Shown here piece after piece: positions 8,145 to 16,738 of a stretch of DNA of 64,000 nucleotides (positions are counted from its first letter, which is position 1; every line of letters begins with the position of its first letter). Origin of the DNA: Planctomycetaceae bacterium (lineage in GTDB: Bacteria; Planctomycetota; Planctomycetia; Gemmatales; Gemmataceae). The stretch covers positions 1 to 64,000 of the forward strand of contig PNLP01000044.1 in NCBI GenBank assembly GCA_013823135.1, in the 5' to 3' direction. Position numbers and translations under genes: made by a program. Under the pieces are notes generated by a model. That model saw nothing but the letters and a program-made list of their open reading frames with translations. It did no database searches and was not told where the DNA came from.

Positions 8145-10082
8145 ATGAGCGCAGTGCCAGCACCACGACTCGCGGCGTACCGCACCGAAGATATCCAGGT
8201 TCTGGAAGGGCTCGAACCCGTCCGGAAGCGGCCCGCCATGTACATCGGCGGCGTCGATAACAAGGGGTTACACCACCTCGCGTGGGAAATCCTCGACAAC
8301 GCCGTGGATGAATACATCAACGGCTTCGCGGACCATGTTCAGGTGACGCTGCACAAATCTGGCACGGCCCTGACGGTCGCCGACAATGGTCGTGGCATCC
8401 CCGTGGATATCCACCCCAAGCACAAGAAAAGCGGCCTGGAACTGGTGCTTACCGTCCTCCACGCGGGCGGCAAGTTCGGTGAGACCGACAGCGGCTACAT
8501 GCATTCCGGTGGCTTGCACGGCGTGGGTGCATCCGTTGTGAACGCGCTCTCGAAGAAACTCGTCGCCACAGTGAAACGCGATGGTTTCGAGTATCAGCAG
8601 TCGTTCGCAAAGGGAACGCCGCTCGGGAAGATCGAGAAGATCGGGCCGTTCCGAGGCCACGGCACCAGCATCTATTTCGAGCCTGATGAGAGTATCTTCA
8701 AGCATGTGAAGTTTGATGGCGACGTGCTGAAGGCTCGCCTCGAAGATATGTCGTTCATCCACAGCGGGTTGCACATCACCTACAAGAACGAGGTGACGGG
8801 CGAGACGCTGGAACTGGCGAACCCCGGCGGGTTGCCCGCGTTCCTCACCAAACTCGTGACCGACGCCCAGAAGCCGAGTGTGACAGAGGCCGCGTTCTCG
8901 GCATCACGCGACACCGGCAGCAAGATCGAGGTCGCGCTTCAGTGGACCGAATCGACCGAGGAAACGTATCGCTCGTACGTCAACGGCATCCGCACGCCCA
9001 ACGGTGGCACGCACGAGAACGGCCTGAAGAGCGCGCTTCGCAAGGCCGTGAACAGTTACATCGAGACGCACGACATCAAGGTGAAGGGACTGAAAATCAC
9101 GGCAGAAGACATCCGCGAGGGTGTCGTCGCGGTGTTGTCGGTGTTCGTTCGCGAGCCACAGTTCGAGGGGCAGACCAAACAACGCCTCAACAATCCGGAC
9201 GTGGAAGGTGCAGTCGATAACTTCGTTCGCCCCGCACTTGAAGCGTGGCTGAACAACAACAAGACTGCGGCGGACGCGATCGTCGGGCGCATTGTTCTTG
9301 CGGCACGGGCACGCGAAGCGAGTCGCGCCGCGGTCACCGAGGTCAAGCGGAAAGCACCCGGTAGCAAGCGACTGAGCCTGCCCGGCAAACTGGCGGATTG
9401 CAAGTCCACGAACTGGGAAGAAACCGAGCTTTTTATCGTCGAAGGTGATTCGGCCGGCGGCTCCGCGAAGCAGGGGCGGAACAACGTCACGCAGGCCGTG
9501 CTACCGTTGCGGGGCAAGATTCTCAACTGCGAGGAACAGACCACCGCGAAGGCACTGGGGAACCAGGAAATCGCGGACCTCGTGACTGCCATCGGCACCG
9601 GAGCCGGCGAAAAGTTCCACTACGAAGGGCTTCGTTACGGCAAGATCATCCTGCTCATGGATGCCGACTCGGACGGTTGCCACATCAGCACGCTGCTCCT
9701 CGATTTCTTTTTCCGTCACATGCACGAGTTGGTGAAGCGCGGACACGTTTACATTGCTCAACCGCCACTGTTCCGCCTGAACGTCGGCAAGGAAACACTC
9801 TGGGCACGCGATGATGCCCACAAGGCGGAGATCAAGGCTGGGTTGAAGGCGAACGCGAAGGTGGAAGAGACACGGTTCAAAGGCTTGGGCGAAATGGATG
9901 CGAAAGACCTCGCACGCACAACGCTCGATCCGAAGTTCCGTATCCTGCTCAAGGTGGACACCGACAACCCCATTGATGCCGATCAGGCGTTCATGGAGTT
10001 GCTCGGTAAAGAAGCGGAGCACCGCTATAAGTTCATCATGGAGAAGGCCGAGCACGCCGACGCGGACAAATTGGACGTGTGA
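8145..10082 (+). CDS. gyrB: DNA gyrase/topoisomerase IV subunit B
   Basis: The 645-residue ATPase subunit of a type IIA topoisomerase. GLEPVRKRPAMYIGG, EILDNAVDEYINGF, DNGRGIPVDIH and GGLHGVGASVVNALS mark the GHKL ATPase. The transducer follows, and the Toprim part has EGDSAGGSAKQGRN, PLRGKILN and DADSDGCHI. FKGLGEMDAKDL is near the C-terminus. The length matches short GyrB/ParE proteins without the large insertion of E. coli GyrB. It starts at ATG 8145 after a weak AGGG. With the A subunit at 5075 it forms a gyrase or topoisomerase IV; the order A then B, with two small genes between, is unusual. It ends three bases before a convergent gene. Confidence 0.9.
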   Translation: MSAVPAPRLAAYRTEDIQVLEGLEPVRKRPAMYIGGVDNKGLHHLAWEILDNAVDEYINGFADHVQVTLHKSGTALTVADNGRGIPVDIHPKHKKSGLELVLTVLHAGGKFGETDSGYMHSGGLHGVGASVVNALSKKLVATVKRDGFEYQQSFAKGTPLGKIEKIGPFRGHGTSIYFEPDESIFKHVKFDGDVLKARLEDMSFIHSGLHITYKNEVTGETLELANPGGLPAFLTKLVTDAQKPSVTEAAFSASRDTGSKIEVALQWTESTEETYRSYVNGIRTPNGGTHENGLKSALRKAVNSYIETHDIKVKGLKITAEDIREGVVAVLSVFVREPQFEGQTKQRLNNPDVEGAVDNFVRPALEAWLNNNKTAADAIVGRIVLAARAREASRAAVTEVKRKAPGSKRLSLPGKLADCKSTNWEETELFIVEGDSAGGSAKQGRNNVTQAVLPLRGKILNCEEQTTAKALGNQEIADLVTAIGTGAGEKFHYEGLRYGKIILLMDADSDGCHISTLLLDFFFRHMHELVKRGHVYIAQPPLFRLNVGKETLWARDDAHKAEIKAGLKANAKVEETRFKGLGEMDAKDLARTTLDPKFRILLKVDTDNPIDADQAFMELLGKEAEHRYKFIMEKAEHADADKLDV

Positions 10083-10085
10083 CCG

Positions 10086-10538
10086 TCATCGTCCAGCGAG
10101 GACGCACGCAATCATCGCGAAGCAGAGCACGCCGCGAGCCGACCACGCTGCCGTTCGCAGCCAGTTCGAGAGTACCAGCCGCCGGTGGAGGTTCACGTCG
10201 AACCCGCCGGCGGCAAGCCGTTCGTGGGCGGGAACCTGCACCAGCACCGTTGAGAATCCCCACACGCCGACGAGCACCGCACCCACCCACGGCATCCACA
10301 CGGGAACCCCGACTGGGGTCCAGATGAGTAATGCAAGAGCTGTGATGAGTTCGGCGATCATGGCCGGGAACACGATTCGAAGTGTCCGGTTCTGGTGGGC
10401 GAGCATGACAGAGGGGAACGCAGTGCGGTCGTAATCGCGAATTAGCGGGTAGTGGACAAGTTGCACGAACCAGATGACGCCGCACATGAACCACGTCGCG
10501 GCGGCGTTCGTCAGCAGAAGGATTTCGGCGAGTGACAT
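10086..10538 (-). CDS. Four-helix integral membrane protein
   Basis: A 150-residue protein with about four transmembrane segments, near residues 5-27, 50-72, 78-100 and 128-148. TWFMCGVIWFVQLVHYPLI at ~15-33 and AHERLAAGGFD at ~106-116 carry conserved-looking aromatic and histidine residues. I know similar unnamed proteins from planctomycetes but no function. The frame opens further upstream; the ATG at 10538, seven bases after the SDR stop, gives a sensible protein. It is the last gene of the carotenoid-type - strand run. Confidence 0.7.
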   Translation of the reverse strand: MSLAEILLLTNAAATWFMCGVIWFVQLVHYPLIRDYDRTAFPSVMLAHQNRTLRIVFPAMIAELITALALLIWTPVGVPVWMPWVGAVLVGVWGFSTVLVQVPAHERLAAGGFDVNLHRRLVLSNWLRTAAWSARGVLCFAMIACVLAGR

Positions 10539-10545
10539 CGCGTTG

Positions 10546-11307
10546 TCACTTCCCGCGGATGGATGCGAGACCGCCATCCACGCCGATGATCTGGCCCGTG
10601 ACCCAGGTCGTCGCGGGGTCGAGGAGCCAGGCGATTGCCCCTGCCACGTCGTTCGGCTCGCCAATCCGCCCGAGCGGGTGCATCGCAGTGGACGCCTTGA
10701 GAGACGCTTCGTTGCTCGTGATTTTCTCGGCGAGTGGCGTGCGAACCAACCCCGGAGCCACGGCGTTCACACGCAGGTTACGTGAGGCGTAGGTCGCGGC
10801 GGCGGAGAGCACGAGGCCCGTCACTCCGGCCTTGGCAGCGGCGATGGCCTCGTGGTTGGCCAGGCCGATTCGGGCCGCGGCACTCGATACCAGCACGACG
10901 GAACCGCCCCCGGTCATGCTTCGCGCGGCGGCACGCAAGACGTTGAACGCGGTCACGAGATTCGCGGCAAGCGTGTCGGCGAACTCGCGATCACTGGTCG
11001 AGTGGGCGGGCTTTAACAGGATCGACCCACACAGGTTGACAGCACCGCTGAGCGGCCCAAACTCGGCCGTCGCCGCCGCGAACACTGCGGCCACTTCCTC
11101 GCTGTTCAGGGCATCCATCGCGTGACACGAGACGGCCGGCGGCACCCGATGCTCGACCTGCAACTCCGCGGCGAGTTGAGCGAGGCGGGCCTCGTTGCGT
11201 GCGGCGAGCATGAGCCGACAGGGGCCGCGGGCCGCGAGTTGATGGCACAGCGCGGAGCCGATGCCGCCACTGGCACCGACGATGACGTAAGAGGGGATTT
11301 CGGGCAT
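10546..11307 (-). CDS. Atypical short-chain dehydrogenase lacking catalytic Tyr
   Basis: A 253-residue SDR-fold protein. The Rossmann motif is VGASGGIGSALCHQLA. NLCGS stands for NNAG, VSSAA gives the catalytic serine, and NAVAPGLVRTPLAEK and GQIIGVDGGL are standard. At the YxxxK site the sequence reads ANHEAIAAAKAGV, so the lysine is kept but isoleucine replaces the catalytic tyrosine, 13 residues after the serine. Either another residue does proton relay or the enzyme is not a normal oxidoreductase. It lies 12 bases downstream of the glycosyltransferase and seven bases before a membrane protein, so it is probably the fifth gene of the carotenoid-type operon. Confidence 0.85.
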   Translation of the reverse strand: MPEIPSYVIVGASGGIGSALCHQLAARGPCRLMLAARNEARLAQLAAELQVEHRVPPAVSCHAMDALNSEEVAAVFAAATAEFGPLSGAVNLCGSILLKPAHSTSDREFADTLAANLVTAFNVLRAAARSMTGGGSVVLVSSAAARIGLANHEAIAAAKAGVTGLVLSAAATYASRNLRVNAVAPGLVRTPLAEKITSNEASLKASTAMHPLGRIGEPNDVAGAIAWLLDPATTWVTGQIIGVDGGLASIRGK

Positions 11308-11319
11308 AGCTCGCCGCCG

Positions 11320-12486
11320 TCAGGTTGAACGTGGTGCGTTACCTGATGATAGGCCGGGGTGGGTGCGACCTTTCCACCCGATCGGCTTTCCGAGAATTGC
11401 GCGAATGATCGCGTACCACTGAATCGCGAGCAAAAGCAGAACCCCGACGGGATGTGATATGAGGGGGTTTGAACGGGCTGCTGTCTCACTCATCCGCCGG
11501 TTCAGGCGAGTGCGGACGATTAACGAAAGTACTGCAGCGGCACCAAAGATCAAACGCGACTCAACATCGTGATCAATCGAAGTAACTAGCATTAGTGGCA
11601 ACGGGAGCACTTGCCCGCACAGCAACACCACGGACCAGAAGCCGATCTGCCCCGCGGAAGCCAGCCCTTCGCGGGCGTTCTTCGCGAGCCCGTTCCACAC
11701 CGCGGAACCGGAACGATACATGCGACACGTCGCCAGGTTTGTTGCGTCGCAGATGTCGGTGAAGAACCCGGCACGGCGATACGCTCGCGGTAGCGTGAGT
11801 CCGTCGTGCAGTGATGTCTTCACCGCCGCGTGACCGCCAACTTTCTCGTAGGCAGCGCGAGTGGTCATGAACCACTGCCCGCAACCTGCACCGAACGCGG
11901 ACCAGCGGAAGTGTCGCATTCCCCACAGCGGGAGCCAACACAGCAACAACCAGTTGATGAGCGGGATCAGCAACTTCTCAAGGACTGTGCCCGTCTCTTG
12001 TCGCGGAAAGCCGCTGACGAGCGCGCATTGACTTTGCTTCAGGAAGAGTGCCATGCGTGCGAGGGCTTCGGGTTCCAGTCGTACGTCGGCATCAAGGAAC
12101 GTGAACACGTCGTGCCGGGCGTGCTTGGACAGTGCGAAACACGCCGCTTGCTTACCGCACCAACCTTCGGGAAGGGGCGGGGCGGTTTCTAATCGCAGCC
12201 GGGAATCCTTGGCTGCGATCTCGCGAACGATCTCGGCGGTGCTATCGGTGGAGGAGTCGTCGAGAACGATCACTTCGAGTTCGACATGCTGCGCCGCGAG
12301 CACGGATTCCAGGCACGCGGCGATGCCGATTTCCTCGTTGCGTGCCGGGATGAGCACGGAGATTGCCTGAAGTGACAACTCGGTGTCACTGATCGGCGGC
12401 GGTTCGCGGAACAGGAATGAGTTCCACAAGTAGAGCGTTGCGGGCACGGTGGCACAGCCAAGGCAAATCCACGCGAATTCGATCAC
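11320..12486 (-). CDS. Family 2 glycosyltransferase, CrtQ-like
   Basis: A 388-residue membrane-associated GT-A glycosyltransferase. After one N-terminal membrane helix it has ISVLIPARNEE, VIVLDDSSTDST, PLPEGWCGKQAAC and FLDADVRLEPEA (metal-binding DxD). C-terminal hydrophobic helices include SVVLLCGQVLPLPLMLVTS. PEGW.GK.wAC is typical of the CrtQ/hopene-associated glycosyltransferase group. The GTG at 12486 overlaps the stop codon of the acyltransferase by four bases (GTGA), showing translational coupling and fixing the start. In a C30 carotenoid pathway it would glycosylate a carotenoid carboxylic acid; the substrate is inferred from the neighbours. Confidence 0.82.
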   Translation of the reverse strand: MIEFAWICLGCATVPATLYLWNSFLFREPPPISDTELSLQAISVLIPARNEEIGIAACLESVLAAQHVELEVIVLDDSSTDSTAEIVREIAAKDSRLRLETAPPLPEGWCGKQAACFALSKHARHDVFTFLDADVRLEPEALARMALFLKQSQCALVSGFPRQETGTVLEKLLIPLINWLLLCWLPLWGMRHFRWSAFGAGCGQWFMTTRAAYEKVGGHAAVKTSLHDGLTLPRAYRRAGFFTDICDATNLATCRMYRSGSAVWNGLAKNAREGLASAGQIGFWSVVLLCGQVLPLPLMLVTSIDHDVESRLIFGAAAVLSLIVRTRLNRRMSETAARSNPLISHPVGVLLLLAIQWYAIIRAILGKPIGWKGRTHPGLSSGNAPRST

Positions 12487-13295
12487 GGCCGCGCCTCCTC
12501 GGTGCCGTGCGACGGATCGAACTTGCGTCCGCGGGCCCACGCCTTGAAGCGCCGCCACCAGTCGTAAGGGCCGCCAACGCCTGCCTTGCCCGAGAGTAAC
12601 ACCGTGAACCGCTCGGGGGCACGCGATACTGCTTCGGCGTTTAGCGTGTCGAGGTTTCGCGTCATCGCCGCTTCAATCAACGCCGTCCATTCCTTGCCCG
12701 AAAGGCCAGGGTGCTCCGTGATTCGCAGTGGTTCGCCGACTCGCACGAGTGCCTCGGGCGTGCTCTCCGTCCAGAACGTGTATTCGAGTGCCAGCGGCAG
12801 CACTGCGCCAGAAGTGAGCCGGGCCGCGAGGTGCCCGACACCCGCGTTGATCGCCAGCGGGCGTTCGCGAACATCCGTGAAGCGACCCTGAGCCGTGACC
12901 CAGTACACGCGGTTCGGTTGCGACAGGATCGTTGTGCCAAGTCGCACGAACTCGGCCGCGCCGCGGAGCGTCTTCGTGTCCACGGGGATGAAGCCCATCT
13001 TCTTGAACGCCGCGTACTGCTTCACGGCCTCGGCGTCGATTGCGGCGAACTGGTCGCGATCCGCGATGAAGTTCGACATCACCATGCAAATCATGGGGTC
13101 CCACCACGCGGGGTGGTTGAGCACGATCAGCAGCGGTTCACGGTCACTCGGTGGGAATGGCAATCCGGTCTTCGAGAGTCGGACCGCGTGGAAGTGCTTG
13201 GGCACGTAGCGGCGTGCGTACCACCGGAACAGGCGGAACAGCCACAGCCATCGGTGAGGCAACTCCGCGCCGCCAGCCAAACGATCGTTAGACAT
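12483..13295 (-). CDS. PlsC-type acyltransferase
   Basis: A 270-residue lysophospholipid-acyltransferase-fold enzyme. LNHPAWWDPMICMVM gives the HxxxxD catalytic pair, followed by FIPVDTKTLRGAAEF and WVTAQGRFTDVRERPL, the later acceptor-binding blocks. The start ATG at 13295 lies inside the end of the upstream flavoprotein gene (stop at 13288), an eight-base overlap. The protein ends in GTGA overlap with the glycosyltransferase. In this context it may add the fatty acyl group to a carotenoid glycoside. It could also be a general acyl-glycerol-phosphate acyltransferase, but the operon argues against that. Confidence 0.8.
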   Translation of the reverse strand: MSNDRLAGGAELPHRWLWLFRLFRWYARRYVPKHFHAVRLSKTGLPFPPSDREPLLIVLNHPAWWDPMICMVMSNFIADRDQFAAIDAEAVKQYAAFKKMGFIPVDTKTLRGAAEFVRLGTTILSQPNRVYWVTAQGRFTDVRERPLAINAGVGHLAARLTSGAVLPLALEYTFWTESTPEALVRVGEPLRITEHPGLSGKEWTALIEAAMTRNLDTLNAEAVSRAPERFTVLLSGKAGVGGPYDWWRRFKAWARGRKFDPSHGTEEARP

Positions 13296-14853
13296 CGCAG
13301 AGCCGCCGCTCGCCCTTCGGAGCGATCTTGTCCTGATCGAGCGAATCCGCGGCAATCCAGCCCGACATGAGCACCATCGGCATACCCGGGCCAGGGTGTG
13401 CCGCACCGCCCGCGAGGTACAAGCCCTTGAGGTCACGCGAGCGGTTCGCGGGCTTGAACGCGCCGTTCCATTTCCCGTGGCTCGCCAACCCATAAATCGC
13501 GCCGTTGAGCACACGGTAACGATCGTGGATATCCTGCGGTGTGAGCGCCGATTCGTACACGATACGGCTCTCGATGTCCGGCATCTTTCCCGTGGTCTTG
13601 AGCTTCTCGATGATGACGCGGCGATACTCCGGCAGCATCCGCTTCCAGTCGTGGTGCGGTCGCAGGTAGGGCGTGTGAACCAGCACGTAGAGAGCATCGC
13701 CACCCGGCGGCGCGGTCTCCGGTTCCGTGCGTGCGGTGGAGGCGAGGTAGCAGGTGGGGTCCGGTGCGGGTTCGCCTTTACGGTAGATGGACTCGAATTC
13801 CTCGTGCGGGTCGCGTGAGAAGACGAAGTCGTGGTGCAGCAAGTGATCGTAGGCTTTGTTCAGCCCGAGATACAGCACGACACCGGAGCACGCAGCTTCG
13901 TATCCACGGCGGCGTTCGAACTTCCGCGACACCTTCGGTGCAGATTCGGCCAGGAGTTCGCGGTGGGTTCGCACGCTGTCCGCATTCGACACAACTGCTG
14001 CGAGTTCGATCACTTCGCCCGATTCGGTCTCGACACCGGTAACGCGGCTCCCTTCGACCCGCACGCGGGCAATCCCGGTTTCCGTGCGATACTCGACGCC
14101 CAATTCCTCACCCAACTTGACGAGCGCCTCGGGCACGGCTCGCGTCCCGCCACGCGGATACCAGATTCCTTCTTGCGTCTGCATGTGGGCGATGCTGCAC
14201 AGCACAGCAGGTGACTGCTCGGGACATGAACCCACATACTGCGTGAAGTGGTCGAGCATCTGCGAGACACGCGGATCGGGGTTGTATTTGCGAACGGTGC
14301 TGGCGACCGACCGGCCCATTCGCATCCGCAATACGTCTCCGAGAATCTCGAACGAGAAGCCGAACTTCGGGTCCATCATGTCGCCGATGCCGCCGATCGA
14401 CTTCCAGAAGTAGTATCGCTCGGAGATGCGATGCAGGCGCTCGGAGTAGTTGACGAAATCGCGGTAGCCGCTGCCGGAGTTGGTGCCAGGTAGTTGTTTG
14501 TCGAGTGACAGCGCCATGTCACTGACGTTCTCGACGAGATCCAGAACCGAGCCATCAGTGAAGAAACAACGCCATTGCGGGTCGAGGCGAATGAGGTCGA
14601 GGTAGTCGGCCATGTCGCGGCCGGCCTCTTCGAAGACTCGCTTGAGCACGCCGGGAACTGTGAGGATCGTCGGCCCCATGTCGAAGCGGAATCCGGCTTC
14701 GCTCAGCACGGCCGCCTTGCCACCGAGCCACGGGCTTTTCTCGAACACGACGACCTGATACCCACGCGCTGCCAACACGCACGCCGCGGACAGCCCGGCC
14801 AACCCGCTGCCGATGACGCCGACCCGATTCCGTTCCTCATTCGTGGATTCCAC
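13288..14853 (-). CDS. Phytoene desaturase-family flavoprotein (CrtN/CrtP type)
   Basis: A 521-residue FAD enzyme of the CrtI/CrtN/CrtP family. The dinucleotide-binding start is VGVIGSGLAGLSAACVLAARG. It is followed by EKSPWLGGKAAV and FRFDMGPTILTVPGVLKRVF, and YPRGGTRAVPEALVKLGEE lies in the middle. The C-terminal FAD-binding signature GLYLAGGAAHPGPGMPMVLM is complete. ATG 14853 starts a protein of normal family length. It would desaturate or oxidise a C30 or C40 polyene; which of the two paralogues in this cluster is the desaturase and which the oxygenase cannot be decided by eye. It overlaps the acyltransferase gene downstream and is separated from its paralogue by a palindromic repeat. 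Confidence 0.88.
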   Translation of the reverse strand: MESTNEERNRVGVIGSGLAGLSAACVLAARGYQVVVFEKSPWLGGKAAVLSEAGFRFDMGPTILTVPGVLKRVFEEAGRDMADYLDLIRLDPQWRCFFTDGSVLDLVENVSDMALSLDKQLPGTNSGSGYRDFVNYSERLHRISERYYFWKSIGGIGDMMDPKFGFSFEILGDVLRMRMGRSVASTVRKYNPDPRVSQMLDHFTQYVGSCPEQSPAVLCSIAHMQTQEGIWYPRGGTRAVPEALVKLGEELGVEYRTETGIARVRVEGSRVTGVETESGEVIELAAVVSNADSVRTHRELLAESAPKVSRKFERRRGYEAACSGVVLYLGLNKAYDHLLHHDFVFSRDPHEEFESIYRKGEPAPDPTCYLASTARTEPETAPPGGDALYVLVHTPYLRPHHDWKRMLPEYRRVIIEKLKTTGKMPDIESRIVYESALTPQDIHDRYRVLNGAIYGLASHGKWNGAFKPANRSRDLKGLYLAGGAAHPGPGMPMVLMSGWIAADSLDQDKIAPKGERRLCDV

Positions 14854-14898
14854 CGCCGCCTCCTGTTACCTGTTCCAGCGTAGCAAATGCACCCAACT

Positions 14899-14968
14899 GG
14901 GAGGGCGAGGCTCCTGCCGAGCCGTTTTCGTGAGAAATATCCCGGCTCGGCAGGAGCCTCGCCCTCCC
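14899..14968. repeat. Palindromic element, family A, copy 1
   Basis: Two perfectly complementary 25-base arms (14899-14923 and 14944-14968) around a 20-base AT-rich loop. The arm core is GGCGAGGCTCCTGCCGAGCC. The same arm occurs at 54680-54737. It lies between the two desaturase-like genes of the carotenoid run, where the RNA could form a very stable hairpin and attenuate or stabilise the transcript. Confidence 0.95.
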
Positions 14969-15010
14969 GGTGCCAAATTCTCCATGGGCACCCGGATTCC
15001 GGCAGTGTAT

Positions 15011-16621
15011 TCAACCCACCGGCACGGCGGTAGGCAGTTCCTTCGCGCCGGGCTTGCCGAGCCATTCCGTGTCGTGGCCGAGGTCCGCGAGCAGCAGTCG
15101 ACTCGTGATGCGGGCCGATTCGTAGATGACGGGAAGCCCGCTGCCCGGGTGCGTTCCACCGCCGACGAGATACATGCCGTCGACATCCTCGAAGCGGTTG
15201 CGTGGCCGCAGGTGGAGCATTTGCTTCCAGGTGTGCGCCAGGTTGAAGGTCGCCCCGCGATACACGGAATACGAGTTCTCCCAGTCGGCCGGCGTCACGA
15301 CCTTCTCGAAGCGAATCCGCTTCTCGACATCGGTCAGGCCGATCTTCTTGAGTTGGCCCAGGAGCTTTGCACGGAACGCGGGGGTTTCCTTCGCCCAGTC
15401 CACGTTCGGATGCTGATGTGTCACGGGTGCGAGCACATAAAGCGTGCTGTTTCCCTTGGGTGCAAGTGTGTCGTCGGTGACGCTGGCGTTCTGGACGTAG
15501 AACGACGGGTCTTCGGAGAGCACGTGTCGCTGTTCGATGTCCGCGAGGTTCGTGGCGTAGTCAGCCGCACAGTGGATCGTGTGGTGCGGAACGTGATCCT
15601 GCTTCCCTTCGAGGCCGAGATACATCATGAAGGTGGAGCACGAGAACTTCTTCTTCTCGATCTTCGCGTCGGTCCAGCGGCTCCGCAGGCGGTCGGGCAC
15701 GAGCTTCTTCATCGCGTGTGCGAAGTCGGCGTTGATGATGACCGCATCGCCACGATACTCGCCCTCGTTTGTTTTGACCCCCACGGCACGGCGGCCCTCG
15801 AACATCACTTCGTTCACTTCCTCGCCGAACGAGAAGGTCACGCCCATTTCGCGGGCTACGCGGGCCATTCCTTCACTCACCGCGGCGCACCCGCCGATCG
15901 GGTGCCACACGCCGTATTCGTATTCGAGGAACGACAGGATCGAGAACAGGCTCGGGCAGTTGAACGGCGACATCCCCAGGTATTTCGACTGGAACGAGAA
16001 CGCGAGTCGGATTCGCTCGTCCGAGAAGTATCGCCCCAGTTCGCTATCAAGCGATTGCCACGGCCGTAGGGTTGGCAGCAGCTTGATGAGGTCCCAACTG
16101 AGTAGGTTCCGCCAGCTCAGGAATGGGCTTTCGAGCGTTGGCCGGAACTTTTCAAGCTTCACCCGGTTCTCGTCGAGAAACCGTTGCAGGTTGCCCGCAT
16201 CGGTTGGGCTGAGCTTGGCCACCTCGGCTTCGAGGCGTGGCACGTTCGGCGTGCAATCGAGCTGGCCGCCGCTGCCGAACGCGATGCGGTACTGCGGGTC
16301 GAGCCGGACCATCGGGATTTCGCGATGCAAATCCCGCCCGATGAGTTTGAAGATGCGTTCGAGAACACGCGGATAAAGGAAGAACGTCGGCCCGAGGTCG
16401 AAGCGGTAACCGTCCGACTCGATCGCTGAGCAGCGACCACCAACGCGGGGCAGTCGCTCGACGACGTGAACCTGCATCCCACCGCGTGCAAGCAACAAGG
16501 CGGCTGCCAACCCGCCGGGGCCGGCACCGATCACGATTGCCTTGCGCGAACGAGCGTGTGTGGTCGTGATGTTGGTGGCGATCGTTCGATGCGTGGGAAG
16601 GAGCGACGTCATTACTGTCAT
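15011..16621 (-). CDS. Phytoene desaturase-family flavoprotein (CrtN/CrtP type)
   Basis: The 536-residue paralogue of the gene at 13288. AIVIGAGPGGLAAALLLARGG is the FAD-binding start. ERLPRVGGRCSAI, FDLGPTFFLYPRVLERIF and WHPIGGCAAVSEGMARVARE follow. The C-terminal signature GMYLVGGGTHPGSGLPVIYE is intact. The frame is open from 16708; ATG 16621 (MTVMTSLLP) or 16612 are the likely starts, with GAGG rather far upstream. Some 30 basic residues precede the Rossmann motif. It is first in the carotenoid-type cluster, 117 bases after the MFS gene. No squalene or phytoene synthase is in the window, so the substrate chain length is unknown. Confidence 0.86.
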   Translation of the reverse strand: MTVMTSLLPTHRTIATNITTTHARSRKAIVIGAGPGGLAAALLLARGGMQVHVVERLPRVGGRCSAIESDGYRFDLGPTFFLYPRVLERIFKLIGRDLHREIPMVRLDPQYRIAFGSGGQLDCTPNVPRLEAEVAKLSPTDAGNLQRFLDENRVKLEKFRPTLESPFLSWRNLLSWDLIKLLPTLRPWQSLDSELGRYFSDERIRLAFSFQSKYLGMSPFNCPSLFSILSFLEYEYGVWHPIGGCAAVSEGMARVAREMGVTFSFGEEVNEVMFEGRRAVGVKTNEGEYRGDAVIINADFAHAMKKLVPDRLRSRWTDAKIEKKKFSCSTFMMYLGLEGKQDHVPHHTIHCAADYATNLADIEQRHVLSEDPSFYVQNASVTDDTLAPKGNSTLYVLAPVTHQHPNVDWAKETPAFRAKLLGQLKKIGLTDVEKRIRFEKVVTPADWENSYSVYRGATFNLAHTWKQMLHLRPRNRFEDVDGMYLVGGGTHPGSGLPVIYESARITSRLLLADLGHDTEWLGKPGAKELPTAVPVG

Positions 16622-16738
16622 CCGGTGACTGCCGGCACCTCGCTTTTCCAGCAGCGAGGTTACGGACAGTTTACCGAATCGTAGGCGTGAGTCCCCCGGG
16701 AATTCCACCAGGCAAACAAACGGCGTGGCGATAAACCG

